Origin: Cycas panzhihuaensis
Taxonomy: Eukaryota > Cycadophyta
Length of the DNA stretch: 64,000 nt
Reading direction: 5' to 3'
Assembly: GCA_023213395.1 (NCBI GenBank)
Contig: CM041465.1
Span: 73,167,741-73,231,740 of the forward strand
Made by a program: the position numbers and the translations under genes. Shown piece after piece: positions 32,896 through 44,364 of the stretch (positions within the stretch are counted from its first letter, which is position 1; every line of letters begins with the position of its first letter). Below the pieces are notes generated by a model. That model was not told where the DNA came from. It saw only the letters and a program-made list of their open reading frames with translations, and made no database searches.

Positions 32896-34959
32896 ATACC
32901 TTTAGATGGCTAACATCTAGTTTTTTTCCTGTCCAGGCTTCTTCAGGTGTAAGATGTTCTACTGCTTTGGTTGGGCTCTTATTCAATAAGTAACACGCAG
33001 TGTTTACTGCCTCTGCCCAGTAATTCTTTGGGACTTCCTTCCCATGCACCATACTACGAGCCATTTCCATGATCACTCTGTTCTTCCTTTCTGCTACCCC
33101 ATTGGATTAAGGTGTATAGGGAGTGGTGATCTGTCTTCGAATTCCATTGACTTTGCAATATTCCAGGAATTCTTTTGAAATGTATTCACCTCCCCCATCT
33201 GATCGTATGCATTTGATTTTTCTTCTGGACTCTAGTTCAACTTCGCTTTGAACTCTTTGAATGTTGCATATACTTGGACTTGTTATGCAAAAAATAGACC
33301 CAAATTTTCCTTGTCATATCATCTATGAAGGTGAGAAAGTATCTGCATCCGTTGATGGAGTGCGGAGTGAGCGGTCCACATATATCAGTGTGAATGAGTT
33401 CTAGTTTCTTTTGGGCTCGCCATTTGCTTTCCTTGAAGGGCAATCTTTGCTGCTTCCCTGATTGGCAACTTTTACATACAAAATTATCTGAAGTGATTGA
33501 TGGCAGTCCATCAACTAAACCTTCCTTTTTCATTTTTTTTAATTTGTCGAATGGAAGGTGTCCATACTTGAAATGCCACATTTTGTCATTATGATTTACA
33601 ACAGTGCATGCTTTTACAACAGACAAGACAGGATATGAAAGCAATCTATACTGGTCATTACTTTCTATCCCCTTTGCAATTACATGGCCATTATTTTTCA
33701 TGTCAAGGATATAACAATATCCTTTTTCATCAAAGACAGTTCTTAGATCCTTTTTTCCAAGTTGGGATACAGACAGAAGATTCATCTTTATGTCAGGAAC
33801 TAACAACACATTTCCAATTTTTTTTATGTTACCTTGCAGTTCTACAGCAATGGTTCCTACACCCTTGATGTTGAGGGGATATTTGTCCCCTAGCTCCACA
33901 GATTTGTCTGAGGCATAAGGCTGCAAGGTTTCGAACCACTCTTCCCGGTTGGTCATGTGACGCAATGCTCCTGAGTCGATGTAACACACGTCTTTATCTT
34001 GGAGAGATGTGGCAAGAGCAACGATGAATGCGGTCTCCTCCTCTTCTTCTTCATTTTGTTCCTTGTTGTAATTGCCCATGGGTCTTTTACCTTCTCGAAT
34101 GTCGACTCTCCTAGTTGGGCATTGGTATGGAAAGTGTCCTGCTTGGCCACAATGATAACACAGATCAAATGCTCTACAGGAACTTGCAAAATGACCGGTC
34201 TTACCACAGTTGTAGCACAATCTTGGCGCTGAGATGCGTCCTCTTCCTCGCGAATCTTGCCATCTTCCTCGTGACAGGGCTCTGAACTCTGGAGCTCTTC
34301 CTCGTCCTCTGCTTCTTCCTCTGGTTCCCAGATTTAGTCTGGATACAAAGGCATCTTCAAGTTCTGCAGAATCTTCATATCTTCTATTTCTTTGTTCCTG
34401 CCTTAGGAGTAGTCCTGTGAGTGTGTCCAATGTCATTGTTGCTATCTGATCATTATTTGTAATAGTGTTAATTGTGACATCGAAAGATTTAGGCAATTTA
34501 CTGGCTACCATTTCAACCATTCGGAATCGAAATTGCGGAACTGTACTAAGTAGATCATTCCGCAAGGATATGACTTTGTGCATGAATTCCACAGATCCAG
34601 CTTTCTTTCATGTGTATCTTGAATAATTCCTCCTTGAGTGCCACTATTCTAGCTTTATTCTTTTGACCATACAATTTCTCAAAGCACTTCCAGATTTCAA
34701 CAGTAGTGGTTAAGTTTTCCACATACACAAGTAGCGGGTCGAAATGGATAACTTAAGTACTATTACTCCAAAGACTATCCCGTTCTTCCCAAATTTTGTT
34801 AGATCCGCCTCAAATTGCTTTGGGCTTGTCTTCCTTTTCAAGAGCTATTTGCCAAGCATTTTTGGCTCTCAGAAGGGTTTCTATTTTGATTTTCCATATA
34901 TGGTAGTTGTTGTCAGTGAGCTTGTCTGAATCAGAGAGAGCCAAGATAGAAGAAGACAT
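32849..34959 (-). pseudogene. TE-9 gag-protease-integrase
   Basis: Gag starts at ATG 34959 (MSSSILALSDSDKLT) and is broken before 34593. The ORF 33237-34592 then runs 451 codons: gag C-terminus (SKLPKSFDVTINTITNNDQI), an Arg/Gly-rich part, two intact knuckles (CYNCGKTGHFASSC, CYHCGQAGHFPYQC), protease YIDSGALRHMTN, pre-integrase MWHFKYGHLPFDKL with CKSCQSGKQQRLPF, and the integrase start LIHTDICGPLTPH. A frameshift near 33240 precedes SDGGGEY and NGVAERKNRVIMEMAR, so all three catalytic acids exist. The C-terminal region (KLDVSHLKVFGSQAFVHIPD) ends at 32849. This is the best preserved gag of the TE-9/TE-11 family. Confidence 0.9.
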
Positions 34960-35662
34960 TATGGACACAAAAAACAAGTTGCAGACGTCCTAGGCCGTAC
35001 AACGGTACGGATTTCCGTACGGTACGGAAGGTGTACGGATGAAGGCAAACTATACCTCAAAAGAAAGCTGGAGACGAGAGGGTTCCAGATCTGAAATTAT
35101 TTTTCTAAGACAGTCCCTAATTTGGGAGAAAAACAGACTGAAAAGCAATCTTGGCGGCTAGGTTTTTTTGAAAAAAATGCTCATATCAATCAAATCACTC
35201 ATTTAAACCAGTCAAGATCAGTCACAATGGGGGTGTACACAGTATACAGAGAGTTTATGAACGTTTTCAGAGAGAAAATCGAGAGAGAACTGAGGATTTT
35301 GGGTACCTGTGTCTCAAGACCCATGCCCTTCTGAAAACTGGGTAAAACCCCTTCGAAACGGCTCTTGATGACTTCGTGCCAGTAGAGAAAGATGACGAGG
35401 ATGGTCTGATCTACCTTCTGGCCAAATTTCAGCTCATTCTGAGCACTTCAATTTTGTGCAGACAGCCTGCATCGTGTCCGCATACGTCAAAAATCTTCTC
35501 TCCTTTGTTTTGATTCTGGACTGGGCTTCAGCTGCCTCCTTCTTGCCTTCTGGACTTCTTCAGTCTTTCACACAGTTATTCTGCCTCTATCTTGCTTGGA
35601 CACAACTTAAATCACTGGCACAACCCTCTCTCAATCAAACAGGATGACCTGCTCTGATACCA
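34960..35662 (-). other. TE-9 leader and primer site
   Basis: The primer site is 35651-35662, which reads TGGTATCAGAGC on the minus strand. The rest is non-coding leader up to the gag ATG. I see no gene in it. Confidence 0.75.
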
Positions 35663-35864
35663 TGATAGAATCCTGAGACACAGATGAACAGAACTGTGTG
35701 CTTCAATGCTTATTGATCAACTGAATGGAAATTTATACAAGTTGGAGTTGTAACTCCTTTAGAACTAAATGTAACCGCTACATATCTAACTGACACGTGT
35801 CCAAGTGGTAAGTGTCTTAAGTTACATACAAAGTGGGTCTCTAGATAAAACATTATATTCAACA
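35663..35864 (-). repeat. TE-9 5' LTR
   Basis: The copy matches 30909-31110. On the minus strand it starts TGTTGAATATAATG and ends GATTCTATCA, with CTTGTATAAATTT as a possible TATA box. TE-7 sequence resumes at the ATTAC copy. Confidence 0.94.
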
Positions 35865-36715
35865 ATTACTTGGGAAGTGAAGTAACTCAAAAGAATGGCA
35901 AAATCTTTCTCTCCCAAGAAAAATATATCAACGATCTTCTGACAAAGTTTCAGTTGGAAGGTGCTCAACCAGTGGCTACACCTATGGAACCTAATATTAA
36001 ACTCTTAGCTGATGGTGACACTAGGGAGGCAGACACAACACTCTACAGGCAACTTGTAGGTAGTCTCATCTATACTACCAAAACAAGGCCAAATATCGCA
36101 CACTCTATTGGCATTCTTGCAAGATTCATAACAACTCCTAAGTAGAATCATTGGCAAACTGCAATACAAGTGTTGAGGTACCTGAAGACGACCAACAAAT
36201 ATGGTTTGTTGTATGAACCCAATGCAGAATTTAAACTTTATGCATACATAGACTCAGACTTTGCCGAAGATAAAGACACAGGAAGATCTACGTCTGGGTA
36301 TGTAACATTTCTTGGAACAACACCAATATCATGGAGATCCAGACGACAGAAGATAGTTGTAGACTCCACTGCCGAAGTTGAATATATTGTTGCTTCTAAG
36401 ACAAACAAGGAGGTGATATGGCTTAGAAAATTGTTGAATATATTAAATGCCACCCAAACAAGTTCTACTAGCTTACATGTAGATAATCAATTTACAATCC
36501 AAATGGCTAAAAATCCTGTATTTCATGATCGTACCAAACATATAAGTACAAAAGTCCATAGGATTAAAGAACTAGTTCATGATGGCACAATTCAACTAGA
36601 GTACTACCCCACAGCAGATCAAGTGGCCGATATCTTCACCAAACCATTGAAGAGGGTGAAGTTTGAACAGTTCCGAAGGCAACTCGGCCTTAGAGCCTCC
36701 ATCTCCAACTAATTG
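35865..36715 (+). pseudogene. TE-7 reverse transcriptase end and RNase H
   Basis: The frame picks up after TE-9: YLGSEVTQKNGKIFLSQEKY, INDLLTKFQLEGAQPVATPM, LYRQLVGSLIYTTKTRPNIA. A TAG at 36145 falls at K*NHW, where Gln is usual. RNase H follows (36170-36712): YIDSDFAEDKDTGRSTSGY (first Asp), VDSTAEVEYI (Glu), LHVDNQFTI (Asp) and DIFTKPLKRVKF. It ends RRQLGLRASISN with TAA. Apart from the one stop the segment is open, so the RNase H is among the better preserved domains here. Confidence 0.9.
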
Positions 36716-37202
36716 AAGGAAATGACAAAAGGACCATCATACTCTGTCTCATTCGTGAAAACCCCTTGTGGGCGCAGAAGGACAAGAGTAAGTCTCTGCT
36801 CTATCCCATTAATGAAAACCCCTTGTGGGCGCGGAAGGGCAAGAGTAAGTCTCTGCTCTATCCCATTCATGAAAATCCCTTGTGAGCGCGAAAGGATAAG
36901 GGTTGTATCATTTTAGAAAATCGGAACTTGTGAAAACCCAAAAAGGCATGGGGAATGACCAAATGGTATATGAAGACTTAGTAGATTTCAGCTATAAAAT
37001 TCATTGTACTGATTGGTTATCTGGCTTCATATAAAGAGCCGCTTGAGCAAAGTTAGTAGATTAGAAAGTCTGTGGGTTTTCTTCCCCATGAGGGTTTCTC
37101 ACAAAAGTGTCATAGTAATTTGCTTTGTAAGAGGGTTAAATGAAAACCTCATAGGATAGAATAAAATAGGATGAAATGACCTTCTACCATTAAGGGGGAG
37201 AT
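36716..37202 (+). other. TE-7 3' region with 57-bp repeat
   Basis: Between RNase H and the 3' LTR lies ~490 bp. Copies of a 57-bp unit start TGAAAACCCCTTGTGGGCGC-like at 36756, 36813 and 36870. Because 57 is a multiple of three, the ORF 36713-36916 repeats a 19-residue, Arg/Cys-rich unit (KTPCGRGRARVSLCSIP). A further decayed match (TGTGAAAACCCAAAAAGGC) follows near 36929. A normal purine tract is present at the LTR edge. Whether the repeat is translated is unknown. Confidence 0.75.
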
Positions 37203-37484
37203 TGAAACGGGTTAATGACCTTCTAAAAAGGGTCTTAAGTGAACTTTAAATTAGATCACTTAAGTGAAATGCACTTTCATGTGCATTATGTGTAATTTAA
37301 TTTCACCTAACTCTAATGCTCCCTCTCTCAATATAAAAGTAAAAGCTCAACGGAGGAGGCTCATTCTTGCCTCCCCATTTGGTGAATGCTACTCTCTTTC
37401 TCTCAAGTCTCTCTTGCTCCCATGTTTGTCTTTGTGTTTAGTGCATGGAGATGAAGGATAGATCGGATAGATCCACTCTTTCCA
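37203..37484 (+). repeat. TE-7 3' LTR
   Basis: The LTR starts TGAAACGGGTTAATG and ends CACTCTTTCCA, followed by the GTAGC TSD. It is like 17420-17717 but shorter, with a GATCGGATA insertion near the end. Confidence 0.88.
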
Positions 37485-38090
37485 GTAGCTACACCTTCAT
37501 ATTCCTCTACGTGAAGTGCAAGAGATATCATAAGGCGGAACTTTGATACATTTCAACCTTAGTGATATTAATAGTTATTTTACCACGTCTTTATTGAAAT
37601 TAAAGCATGTGCGTTAAGTTACTAAGGGGACGTGATTCCAAAAGTCGCCACTTTTGAGAATATGCCTTTTCGCATATTCTCTTTATACTTGAACTTTATA
37701 AAAAGGCACTTAAACCATTGAAAAATCATATTATTGTATAGTGTGATGTATTTAGAGTTCTCTTGAGCCGTTTTAAGTGTGGATCGAGAAGAGTTTTTTG
37801 TGATTTTGACTTGGAGACTGTCCATTTTTGCCTTGTGGAACCGTCCTAAGTTCTTGGAGCACTTTCTAAGTGATTTAAGGGTTATTTTTTGACACTTTTT
37901 GAGGTCATTTAAAGGCGTTTGTTGGCCATTTATGAAGAAAAACAGTTGGTGACTCGCTTAACGCATGCATAGTCGGTGTTTGGTACCCTCAGGAGTGTGC
38001 CCTTGTGCTAGAGGAGGAAACAGGTGCATTTTTGTCCATAAGACAATTGTTTTGGTATCATTTGATGCATATTAAAGCCTATTTCTTGAG
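37485..38090 (+). other. TE-6 leader, second part
   Basis: This is the remainder of the TE-6 leader after TE-7, up to the gag ATG at 38091. It has no coding signal. Its counterpart in TE-12 is 59912-60400 on the other strand, with phrases in common such as CACTTGGAATATGCC-like text and GGAGACT. Confidence 0.65.
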
Positions 38091-39278
38091 ATGGAGTGCC
38101 TTATGCCCAAGGTTATCTTTAACGGTAACAATTTTAGCGAGTGGAAGGCCAATATGGAGCTTATTTTGATGGTGAATCAACACTGGGGTATTACTAAGGC
38201 TAAGGTGGACACGACTCCATTAGACCATAAAGAGTGTGTTCGTCTCAAAGAGAAGAAATTTATGGCTGTGGAATTGTTGAAACTTTCAGTAGCACCAAAC
38301 CGGAGAGCCTTGGTTCACAATCTAGAGGAACCAGATGAAATTTGGACAAAACCGTGTGATACCTTTGAGAAGAAGAAGACGAATAAACATCTTGCTCTGA
38401 TGTTGGAGTTACTCAATTCGTGTGTGGAAGATGAGAACAACATCAACGCCTACCTGAACAAGATCACAGACTTGAAGAATAAGGTAGAAGAACTGAAGCA
38501 AAATTCGATCGATGATTCATTATTATTCGTGATAATCATGTCGAAGTTGCCAGCTGTGTTCACCACTTTCTAGACCATTTATGGTAGAGATGAGGTGATG
38601 GAGGCAAAAACTTTCGATGGGCTTAAAAATCTAATTCTAGCAGAGGATGCTAAGCTGAAACCTCATGGTATGCTTGGAGGTTCTAAATCAAGTCAGGCCC
38701 TAGCCATGAAGACTCATAGGAAAGAGGTCGTTAAGGAGGAGAAGATCACATAGAGGTCAGGAGAAAGTTCACAAGAGAAGAAGAAGTTCAATGGAAAATG
38801 CAATTACTGCAAGAAGGATGGTCATCGAGAGAAGAACTATTGGTTTAAAAGACGTGACAAGCGTAAAGTAAGCAAGGATGATAAAGGGAAGAGCATTGTT
38901 GCTCATTGCATCAGAGCACAGACCTTATCAGCCAAGTCAGATCGGAGAGATTATTGGGTGCTTGACTCTAGAGTGCAGAAGCAGATCTCTTACCAAAAAC
39001 ACAACTTTGATACAATGAACCAAAATCAGAGTGGCGTTGAAATTGTCTTTGGAAATGCTCGCGTTTTGTCGGTGGAAGGTATCAACGAAGTATCCATTAC
39101 AGGAGGTAAGTTTACTAGGGTATACTATGTACCCAAGATGCAGTTGAATCTTCTTTCAGCCCGGGAAATCTACAAACAAGTCATGAAGGTGAAGCTTTAC
39201 AATGAAAAATGTCTGATTAAGAGTCTGAAGCAAAACTTTGCTGTCATTGTTATTGGAAAAGCCACAGACAACTTCTGA
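38091..39278 (+). pseudogene. TE-6 gag-protease with stops
   Basis: ATG 38091 begins MECLMPKVIFNGNNFSEWK and the frame stays open to a TAG at 38571 (Gln in relatives), with LMLELLNSCVEDENNINAYL as the gag core. In the same frame follow SKSSQALAMKTHRKEV, a second TAG (near 38751), and a zinc knuckle whose last Cys is Tyr (CNYCKKDGHREKNY). The protease reads WVLDSRVQKQISY at 38955, with Arg for Gly and Val for Ala in the DSGA core. The last part has TRVYYVPKMQLNLLSAREI. It ends TGA at 39276 (Trp in relatives). Confidence 0.88.
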
Positions 39279-40385
39279 GTGTTTGAAAAATTTCAAACTC
39301 AGCAGAAATTTTATGCCTTTGTTGCCAGCGCTGATGACGTGAGTAACTTTGGCACAATCGCCTAGGACACCTTAACTATAGAAGCATTGCACTGCTGAAA
39401 AGGTTGAAGATGGTGGAAGGATTGCCATTGGTTTCCTGCTCAGATGCAGATGGTGTTTGTGAAGGGTATATATATGGCAAGCATCATCGCTACCCTTTTG
39501 CTCGGGAGAATGCCCCGAGAGCCAAGGAGAAGTTGGAGCTTGTACATTCAAATATAATGGGACCACTCCCTAACCCTTCGATATTAGGAGCCCATTATAC
39601 CCTTGTGTTTATAGATGATTACACTAGGAAGGCCTGGGTTCACTTTCTCAAAAACAAGTCAGATGTGTTTGATCGCTTCTATGACTGGAAAGCGATGGTG
39701 GAAAATAAAAGTGACAAAAAGATTAAGTCGTTAAGAAGTGATAATGGCAAGGAATACAACAACCATGCGTTTAATCAATTCTGCCGCAATCATGATATTA
39801 AGCGGGAATTTATGGCCCCATATACCCCACAACAAAATCAAGTTGTTGAACAAAAGAACCGTACCATGATGGACATGGTGAGGTGTATGGTGCACGCTAA
39901 AAACCTACCACCGATGTTTTAGGCAGAGGTTGTGGCGGCTGCTGTGTATATTCTAAACCAGGTACCCACTTAGGCAGTTCGTAGCATGACCCCTGAAGAA
40001 AAATGGACCGGTCGAAAGCCTATCATTAGCCATTTAAGAACTTTCGAGTGTATTACATATGCCCACATCCCAGATGATACTCATAAGAAGTTGGATCAAA
40101 AGAGTCTGAAGTGCATATTCATAGGGTATTGTGATCAGAATAAAGCTTACAAACTATGAGATCTACAAGGAAATAAGATTGTGGTTAGTCGGGATGTAAA
40201 ATTTGATGAGTCATCGACATATCATGCTGAAAGATCATCAGAAGAGCCTTTTTACCCCCCTACTTTGATTCCCAGATTCATCAAGCAAAGAGGACGATGA
40301 GCCAATCGCTTAGGCACCTGAGGAAGCAGGACCAAGTGGGACGTGTAATAGTGAGGAGCCACTGCGAGAAGAAGTACCTTCAACA
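39279..40385 (+). pseudogene. TE-6 integrase with frameshifts
   Basis: After a frameshift near 39370 the ORF 39404-39922 gives MVEGLPLVSCSDADG, CEGYIYGKHHRYPF (second Cys lost), LVHSNIMGPL (catalytic Asp is Asn), VDDYTRKAW-like FIDDYTRKAWVHFLKNKSD, LRSDNGKEYNNHAFNQF and NQVVEQKNRTMMDMVRCM (Glu kept). A TAG at 39920 replaces the Trp of FWAE. The C-terminal region (HLRTFECITYAHIPDDTHKK, KCIFIGYCDQNKAYKL) follows in the next segment, then a TGA (Trp) and a linker. The missing first Asp means no activity. Confidence 0.87.
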
Positions 40386-42092
40386 ATGGGTCCTTCTATA
40401 CCTTTATGGGCAAGGAAGACTATCGAAGATTCCGATGTGGCGATGCAAACCGTAACTAATAATAGAAGAACAAGGAGTCAGCATGCCAGTCAAACTCTGC
40501 TGGTAGACACCAACAACTCCAGTGATCCTGACTCATTTGATGAGGCAAAAGGAGATCCACATTGGAGAGTTGCGATGGAGGAAGAGTATGGTTCACTAAT
40601 AAAGAACGATACGTGGGATTTGGTTTCACTTCCCCCGACAAAGAACCTTGTTGGATGCAAGTGGGTCTATAAGATGAAGTTTTGCTTCGATGGAGAGGTG
40701 GATAAATACAAGGCCAGACTTGTCGCTCAAGGATTCAAGCAAAAAGAAGGAATTGACTATGAGGAGACATTTGCACCAGTCTCCAAAATGACAACAGTCC
40801 GCTTGCTCATTTCCTTAGTAGTTGCTTACGATTGGGAGTTACACCAGATGGACATCAAGTCCGCATTCTTTAATGGAGATCTAAAGGAGGAGATATACAT
40901 GTCACAGCCTCTGGGATTCGTTAAGGAAGGCTAGGAGCATCTTCTTTGCCAGTTAAAGAAGTCAATCTATGGCCTGAAACAAGCACCCTGTGCTTGGTAT
41001 GAGAAAATGGATGCCAAGTTGAAAGCTGAAGATTTCTAGATTTCAAAACTCAACCCAAACCTATATGTGAAAAGAAGAGGGACTTCAATAGTTGCTTGCG
41101 TGGTGTATGTGGATGATTTAATCATCGACGATAACTGTGGCAAGGTTATTGCTGAAATCAAGTCCAATTTGGGAGCTTCATTTGACATGACAGATCTCGG
41201 GAGACTTCACTATTTTTTGGGCATTCAGTTCAGGCAAATGAATGATCATATCATGTTGTTGCAGTCACAGTATGTGAAGAACCTACTGAATAAGTTTGGG
41301 ATGTAGAATTGTAAACTTGTTGCAACACCATGTGTAAAGGGCGCAAAGTTACAAAAGGATATGGCCAAACCCTCTATAGATGGCACGAAATGTCATCAGT
41401 TGGTAGGGAGTCTTATCTACTTTACTCATACCAGACTAGATATTGCCTATGTTGTTGGATCGGTTTCCCGCTACATGCAGAATCCTCAGGAGTCTCATTT
41501 GGTTACAACAAAGTGGATTCTGAAATACTTAAAGGGGACAATCAATCTTGGTCTTAAATACCGTCGAGGTGAAGAGATAAGGTCGCATGGCTACACAAAT
41601 GTTGATTGGGGAGGAGACTCTGACAATTGGAAGTCCACTGTTGGATACTTGTTTGATGTTGGTAATGGATTTGTTTCATGGCAGTCGAAGAAGCGGCACA
41701 CAGTGGCGTTATCTTCTATAGAGGCTAAATATCAAGGACTTAGTGCTGGTGTGAAAGTAGTAGTATGGTTGCAAGGTCCCTTGGAGTTTCTTGGAGTTTC
41801 CAATAGGCATCTGGTTATCTTTGTTGATAATCAAAGTACCATTCATTTATCAAAGAATCTAGAGTTTCATACGCGTACAAAATATATCGAGATTCAACAC
41901 CATTACATTCATCAACAGATCGAGTCAGGGAAACTACAGGTCAACTATTGTCCGAGTGAATTTCAACTTGCGGACGCGTTCGCCAAGCCACTCACTGAAG
42001 ATCAATTCACGAAAATGCGTACCAGATTAGGACTCACTGATGTTATCCTTGAGGGGGGAAAGATCGACAAGGATAAAGAAGTTGCAGGATAG
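40386..42092 (+). pseudogene. TE-6 reverse transcriptase-RNase H with stops
   Basis: Three ORFs in one frame (40386-40934, 41067-41306, 41361-42092) are separated only by stops (TAG 40932, TAG near 41037, TAG near 41304). RT motifs are [89 protein letters not shown] (YVDD) and FDMTDLGRLHYFLGIQF. RNase H motifs are VDWGGDSDNWKSTVGY, LSSIEAKYQGLSAG, FVDNQSTIHLSKN and ADAFAKPLTEDQF. The frame ends KEVAG with TAG at 42090, before the purine tract. Confidence 0.9.
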
Positions 42093-42158
42093 TCCCAGCC
42101 TTCGTGATAACACAGTTGTTGTAGTTGGCAGGCTCCCCACATTCACATTAAGGGGGGA

Positions 42159-42513
42159 TGTTAACGTGGTAGTTGTTTGTTAAGCCACTAAGATAATATT
42201 AATGTAGTTTAACTAAGGTGATTAAGCAAAAAGGTGCGATTTACTCGGAGGGTCACAACCCTAATTGGTGACACCTCTTGGAATAATATAAAAGCCTTGA
42301 GCCCTTGTGTATTCAATATATCAAATCAATTGTGGAATAATAAATGTGATCCATAAGGATCTTTTGTGGTGCATTTTTTTCCCAAAAGGGTTTTCCCATG
42401 TAAATCCTATGTATTGTGCATCTCTATTCTAAGTGTATTTTTGTTTGCTTACTGTGTATGGTTAAAGATTTTGCAGATGGGAACATACCTGTATGATTTC
42501 ATGTTCCTGAATA
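42159..42513 (+). repeat. TE-6 3' LTR
   Basis: The copy matches 16131-16486 and starts TGTTAACGTGGTAG; its terminal CA has become TA (CCTGAATA). The mutated TSD GGATA (42514-42518) follows. Confidence 0.9.
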
Positions 42514-43212
42514 GGATATCAACTTGCTTTTGTGGACTATGATTTGAAAAGTGTCTTATTCTTCCACAATAATAACAATTTGGTAAATTTCACATTCTAC
42601 AATCACTAGCCATGTGTCCATACCTTCTACAATGAAAACATTCTATGGATTCTCTAGGTGTAGATTTGCCTCTTCCTTCTGATCCCCATGGAGCTCTCCC
42701 TCGTCCTTTTGGAGACCAAGATGATCTAGCTAGAAATCTAGGCCATCCTCTGGTAAATCTGCTATGTCCTTTCATCGTATTTCTAAATCATCCCCTACTT
42801 TCTAGAATCATCTTTGAGAGAAATGCTTCCTCAATGTTCGTTTCTTCTTCATGTCTTTTGTTCCATTTGTTCTTGTTGTAACATGTGCCCTATCAAGGTG
42901 TCAAAGGACAAATTTATTGTATGCCCAACTATGGTAAGTATATTTACCTAATGTCAAATGATTTTGGCAATTTATTAAAGTTAGACGAACATGTTAAGAG
43001 TCAGTTATAGTTTCGCCTATAAAAACTAAATCATTTTTTATCTCAACTACCTTTGTTATAAAATTTGGCGTGCTTTATCCTTCTTTGAGATTGACCTTGT
43101 ACAATTGTTCTCTGAGAGATATAATCAGTACTTCATTCTTTTGGCTATATAGTGAGGCTAGAATTTTCCAAGCTTCTAGAGAGATGGAGGCAAAACCTAT
43201 GCTCATCAAGGA
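42514..43212 (-). pseudogene. TE-5 gag C-terminal part
   Basis: Minus-strand reading from the right gives ISLEAWKILASLYSQKNEVL (gag core, as in TE-11 WKCLENLYGQKNKAKI), several stops, an Arg/Gly-rich part (SWSPKGRGRAPWGSEGRGK) and a good zinc knuckle, CFHCRRYGHMASDC (42644-42603). The second knuckle has lost its last Cys (CYYCGRIRHFSNHS). The join to the protease piece at 16130 is restored by removing TE-6. TE-10 cuts the gag at 43213. Confidence 0.8.
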
Positions 43213-43562
43213 TGTTAGAATATAATATTTAATGTTGTGTGAGTCTTAGGGTCAATAGTCTCAAGTATTACAGGATAAGAGTCATTTGTCATCATAACGT
43301 TATTGGTGAAATTAGTAGTGTAATGTCATTAGTTAGAGTAAAGATAATAGTCCCACATGCATTAGATTTATAGTGTGATCTCCCACCCACTTAGTATATA
43401 AAAGTGGTTGTGGTGGTATATGAAAAACAAGTCATCATAGTGACTCATATTGAGTCCTTGATGTATTAGAGTTATGCTTATATTAATTAAGTGAAGGTTA
43501 TGTTTGGTTATTGTTATTGTGGCGTATGTGGTGATTGATGCCTTCCATGTTAAAATTTATCA
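43213..43562 (+). repeat. TE-10 5' LTR
   Basis: The LTR starts TGTTAGAATATAATATTTAATG and ends AAAATTTATCA, directly followed by TGGTATCAGAGC. TATATAAAA lies at 43395-43403. Its start resembles that of TE-13 (TGTTAGAATATAATGTTTAA). Confidence 0.93.
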
Positions 43563-44199
43563 TGGTATCAGAGCAGGCCATCCTGCAATAAGAAGAAGAG
43601 CAAGTTGTAAGAGGAAGAGTGAGAAAGGAAAAGTCCAACAAGGAGAGAGCGCTCAGGTAAGTAGGTGGTACTATTGCCAGTTTGGCCAATGAATGTGGAA
43701 ATATTGTCACAAGATTCTATGTTGAAAGTATTGAAAGGTCTATGCAAAGTGTCTATGTTGAAAGTATTGAAAGGTTTATGCAAAGTGTTGTGAAGAATTT
43801 GTGATTATTAAGGAATTTTCTAGAATCTGGAATTTTGAGCTATGAACATTTGAGAACCCTTCTTGACACTGTTCTATGAGTAGATTTCATTCTTTATCAC
43901 CTGAAGAAGTCTATAGGGTGGCCCATCTGAATCTTCTGAATAGCATCTAACAGAGATAAAAGATCTCAGATGCTCAAGTGTCTATCTGGTTTCTGGATGA
44001 GTGTTTGGCTCTGAAATCACATTCAACACAAAAAGCAACACCTGCTGACATCTGAGACAAGGGGTCTTCATTTCTGAAGACAACAAACTGAAGATGTCTG
44101 ACTCCCCGATTACAGTAGGGAAATCGAATACAAAGTGTCTATTGGCATGCGTTCTTCACCAGAAATTGTGAAGGGCCCATTTGAAAGCATCAAATGCAT
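43563..44199 (+). other. TE-10 primer site and leader
   Basis: The primer site is at 43563-43574. The leader contains a direct duplication of ~40 bp (TCTATGTTGAAAGTATTGAA at 43716 and 43751, with GGTCTATGCAAAGTG/GGTTTATGCAAAGTG). No gene is recognised in it. Confidence 0.7.
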
Positions 44200-44364
44200 G
44201 TTTAGAATGATCACAACCATACACTGTGTGTTATGCAAAATGTAGTCATTGATGCTCCCTAGCAAAGTTCTTTTTAGAAGTCCATATGCATGGCTGCCAA
44301 CTACAACCATATCTGCTGAAATTGTAGCTGCTGTCACTGCGAATGGAGAGACTGCCCCATTGAC
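44200..44364 (-). pseudogene. captured universal stress protein C-terminus (antisense)
   Basis: The minus-strand reading VTAATISADMVVVGSHAYG, then LLKRTLLGSINDYILHN and TQCMVVII, is the C-terminal half of a plant UspA-fold domain. The nucleotide-binding loop normally reads G-2x-G-9x-G-S/T; here the second Gly is Ala (GSHAYG) and GS is kept. About 55 residues remain, without start or N-terminal half. The piece is antisense to TE-10 and directly continuous with the Gln-rich piece to its right, which has a different parent gene. It is a dead fragment. Confidence 0.8.

Larger units (their letters stand above)
30909..35864 (-). mobile_element. TE-9: young copia element
   Basis: This 4956-bp minus-strand element has two 202-bp LTRs with only two visible differences and a perfect ATTAC TSD (30904-30908 and 35865-35869). 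Its primer site complement is at 35651-35662 and its purine tract (CATTAAGAGAGGG on the minus strand) at 31111-31125. Gag-pol runs from 34959 to 31126. It lies in the reverse transcriptase of TE-7. LTR similarity makes it one of the youngest insertions, yet its coding part has several frameshifts. TE-11 is the same family. Confidence 0.94.
17420..37484 (+). mobile_element. TE-7: copia element hosting TE-8 and TE-9
   Basis: TE-7 has LTRs at 17420-17717 and 37203-37484 with a perfect GTAGC TSD (17415-17419 and 37485-37489). Its primer site is at 17720-17731 and its purine tract (TTAAGGGGGAGA) ends just before 37203. Its leader is split by TE-8 and its reverse transcriptase by TE-9; without them it is about 7.75 kb. 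The 5' LTR has a ~27-bp segment (TGTCACAAGGTCATTACATT) that is missing from the 3' LTR. Gag, protease and pol belong to a copia lineage different from all other elements here. Confidence 0.9.
16131..42513 (+). mobile_element. TE-6: copia element split by TE-7
   Basis: This plus-strand copia element has a 356-bp 5' LTR, a primer site at 16487-16498, a leader split at 17419/37485 by TE-7, gag-pol at 38091-42092, a purine tract AAGGGGGGA (42150-42158) and a 355-bp 3' LTR. The flanks read GAATA (16126-16130) and GGATA (42514-42518), a TSD with one mutation. Without TE-7 it would be about 6.3 kb. Gag-pol and LTR are of the same family as TE-3 and TE-12. It interrupts the gag-protease boundary of TE-5. 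Confidence 0.9.
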
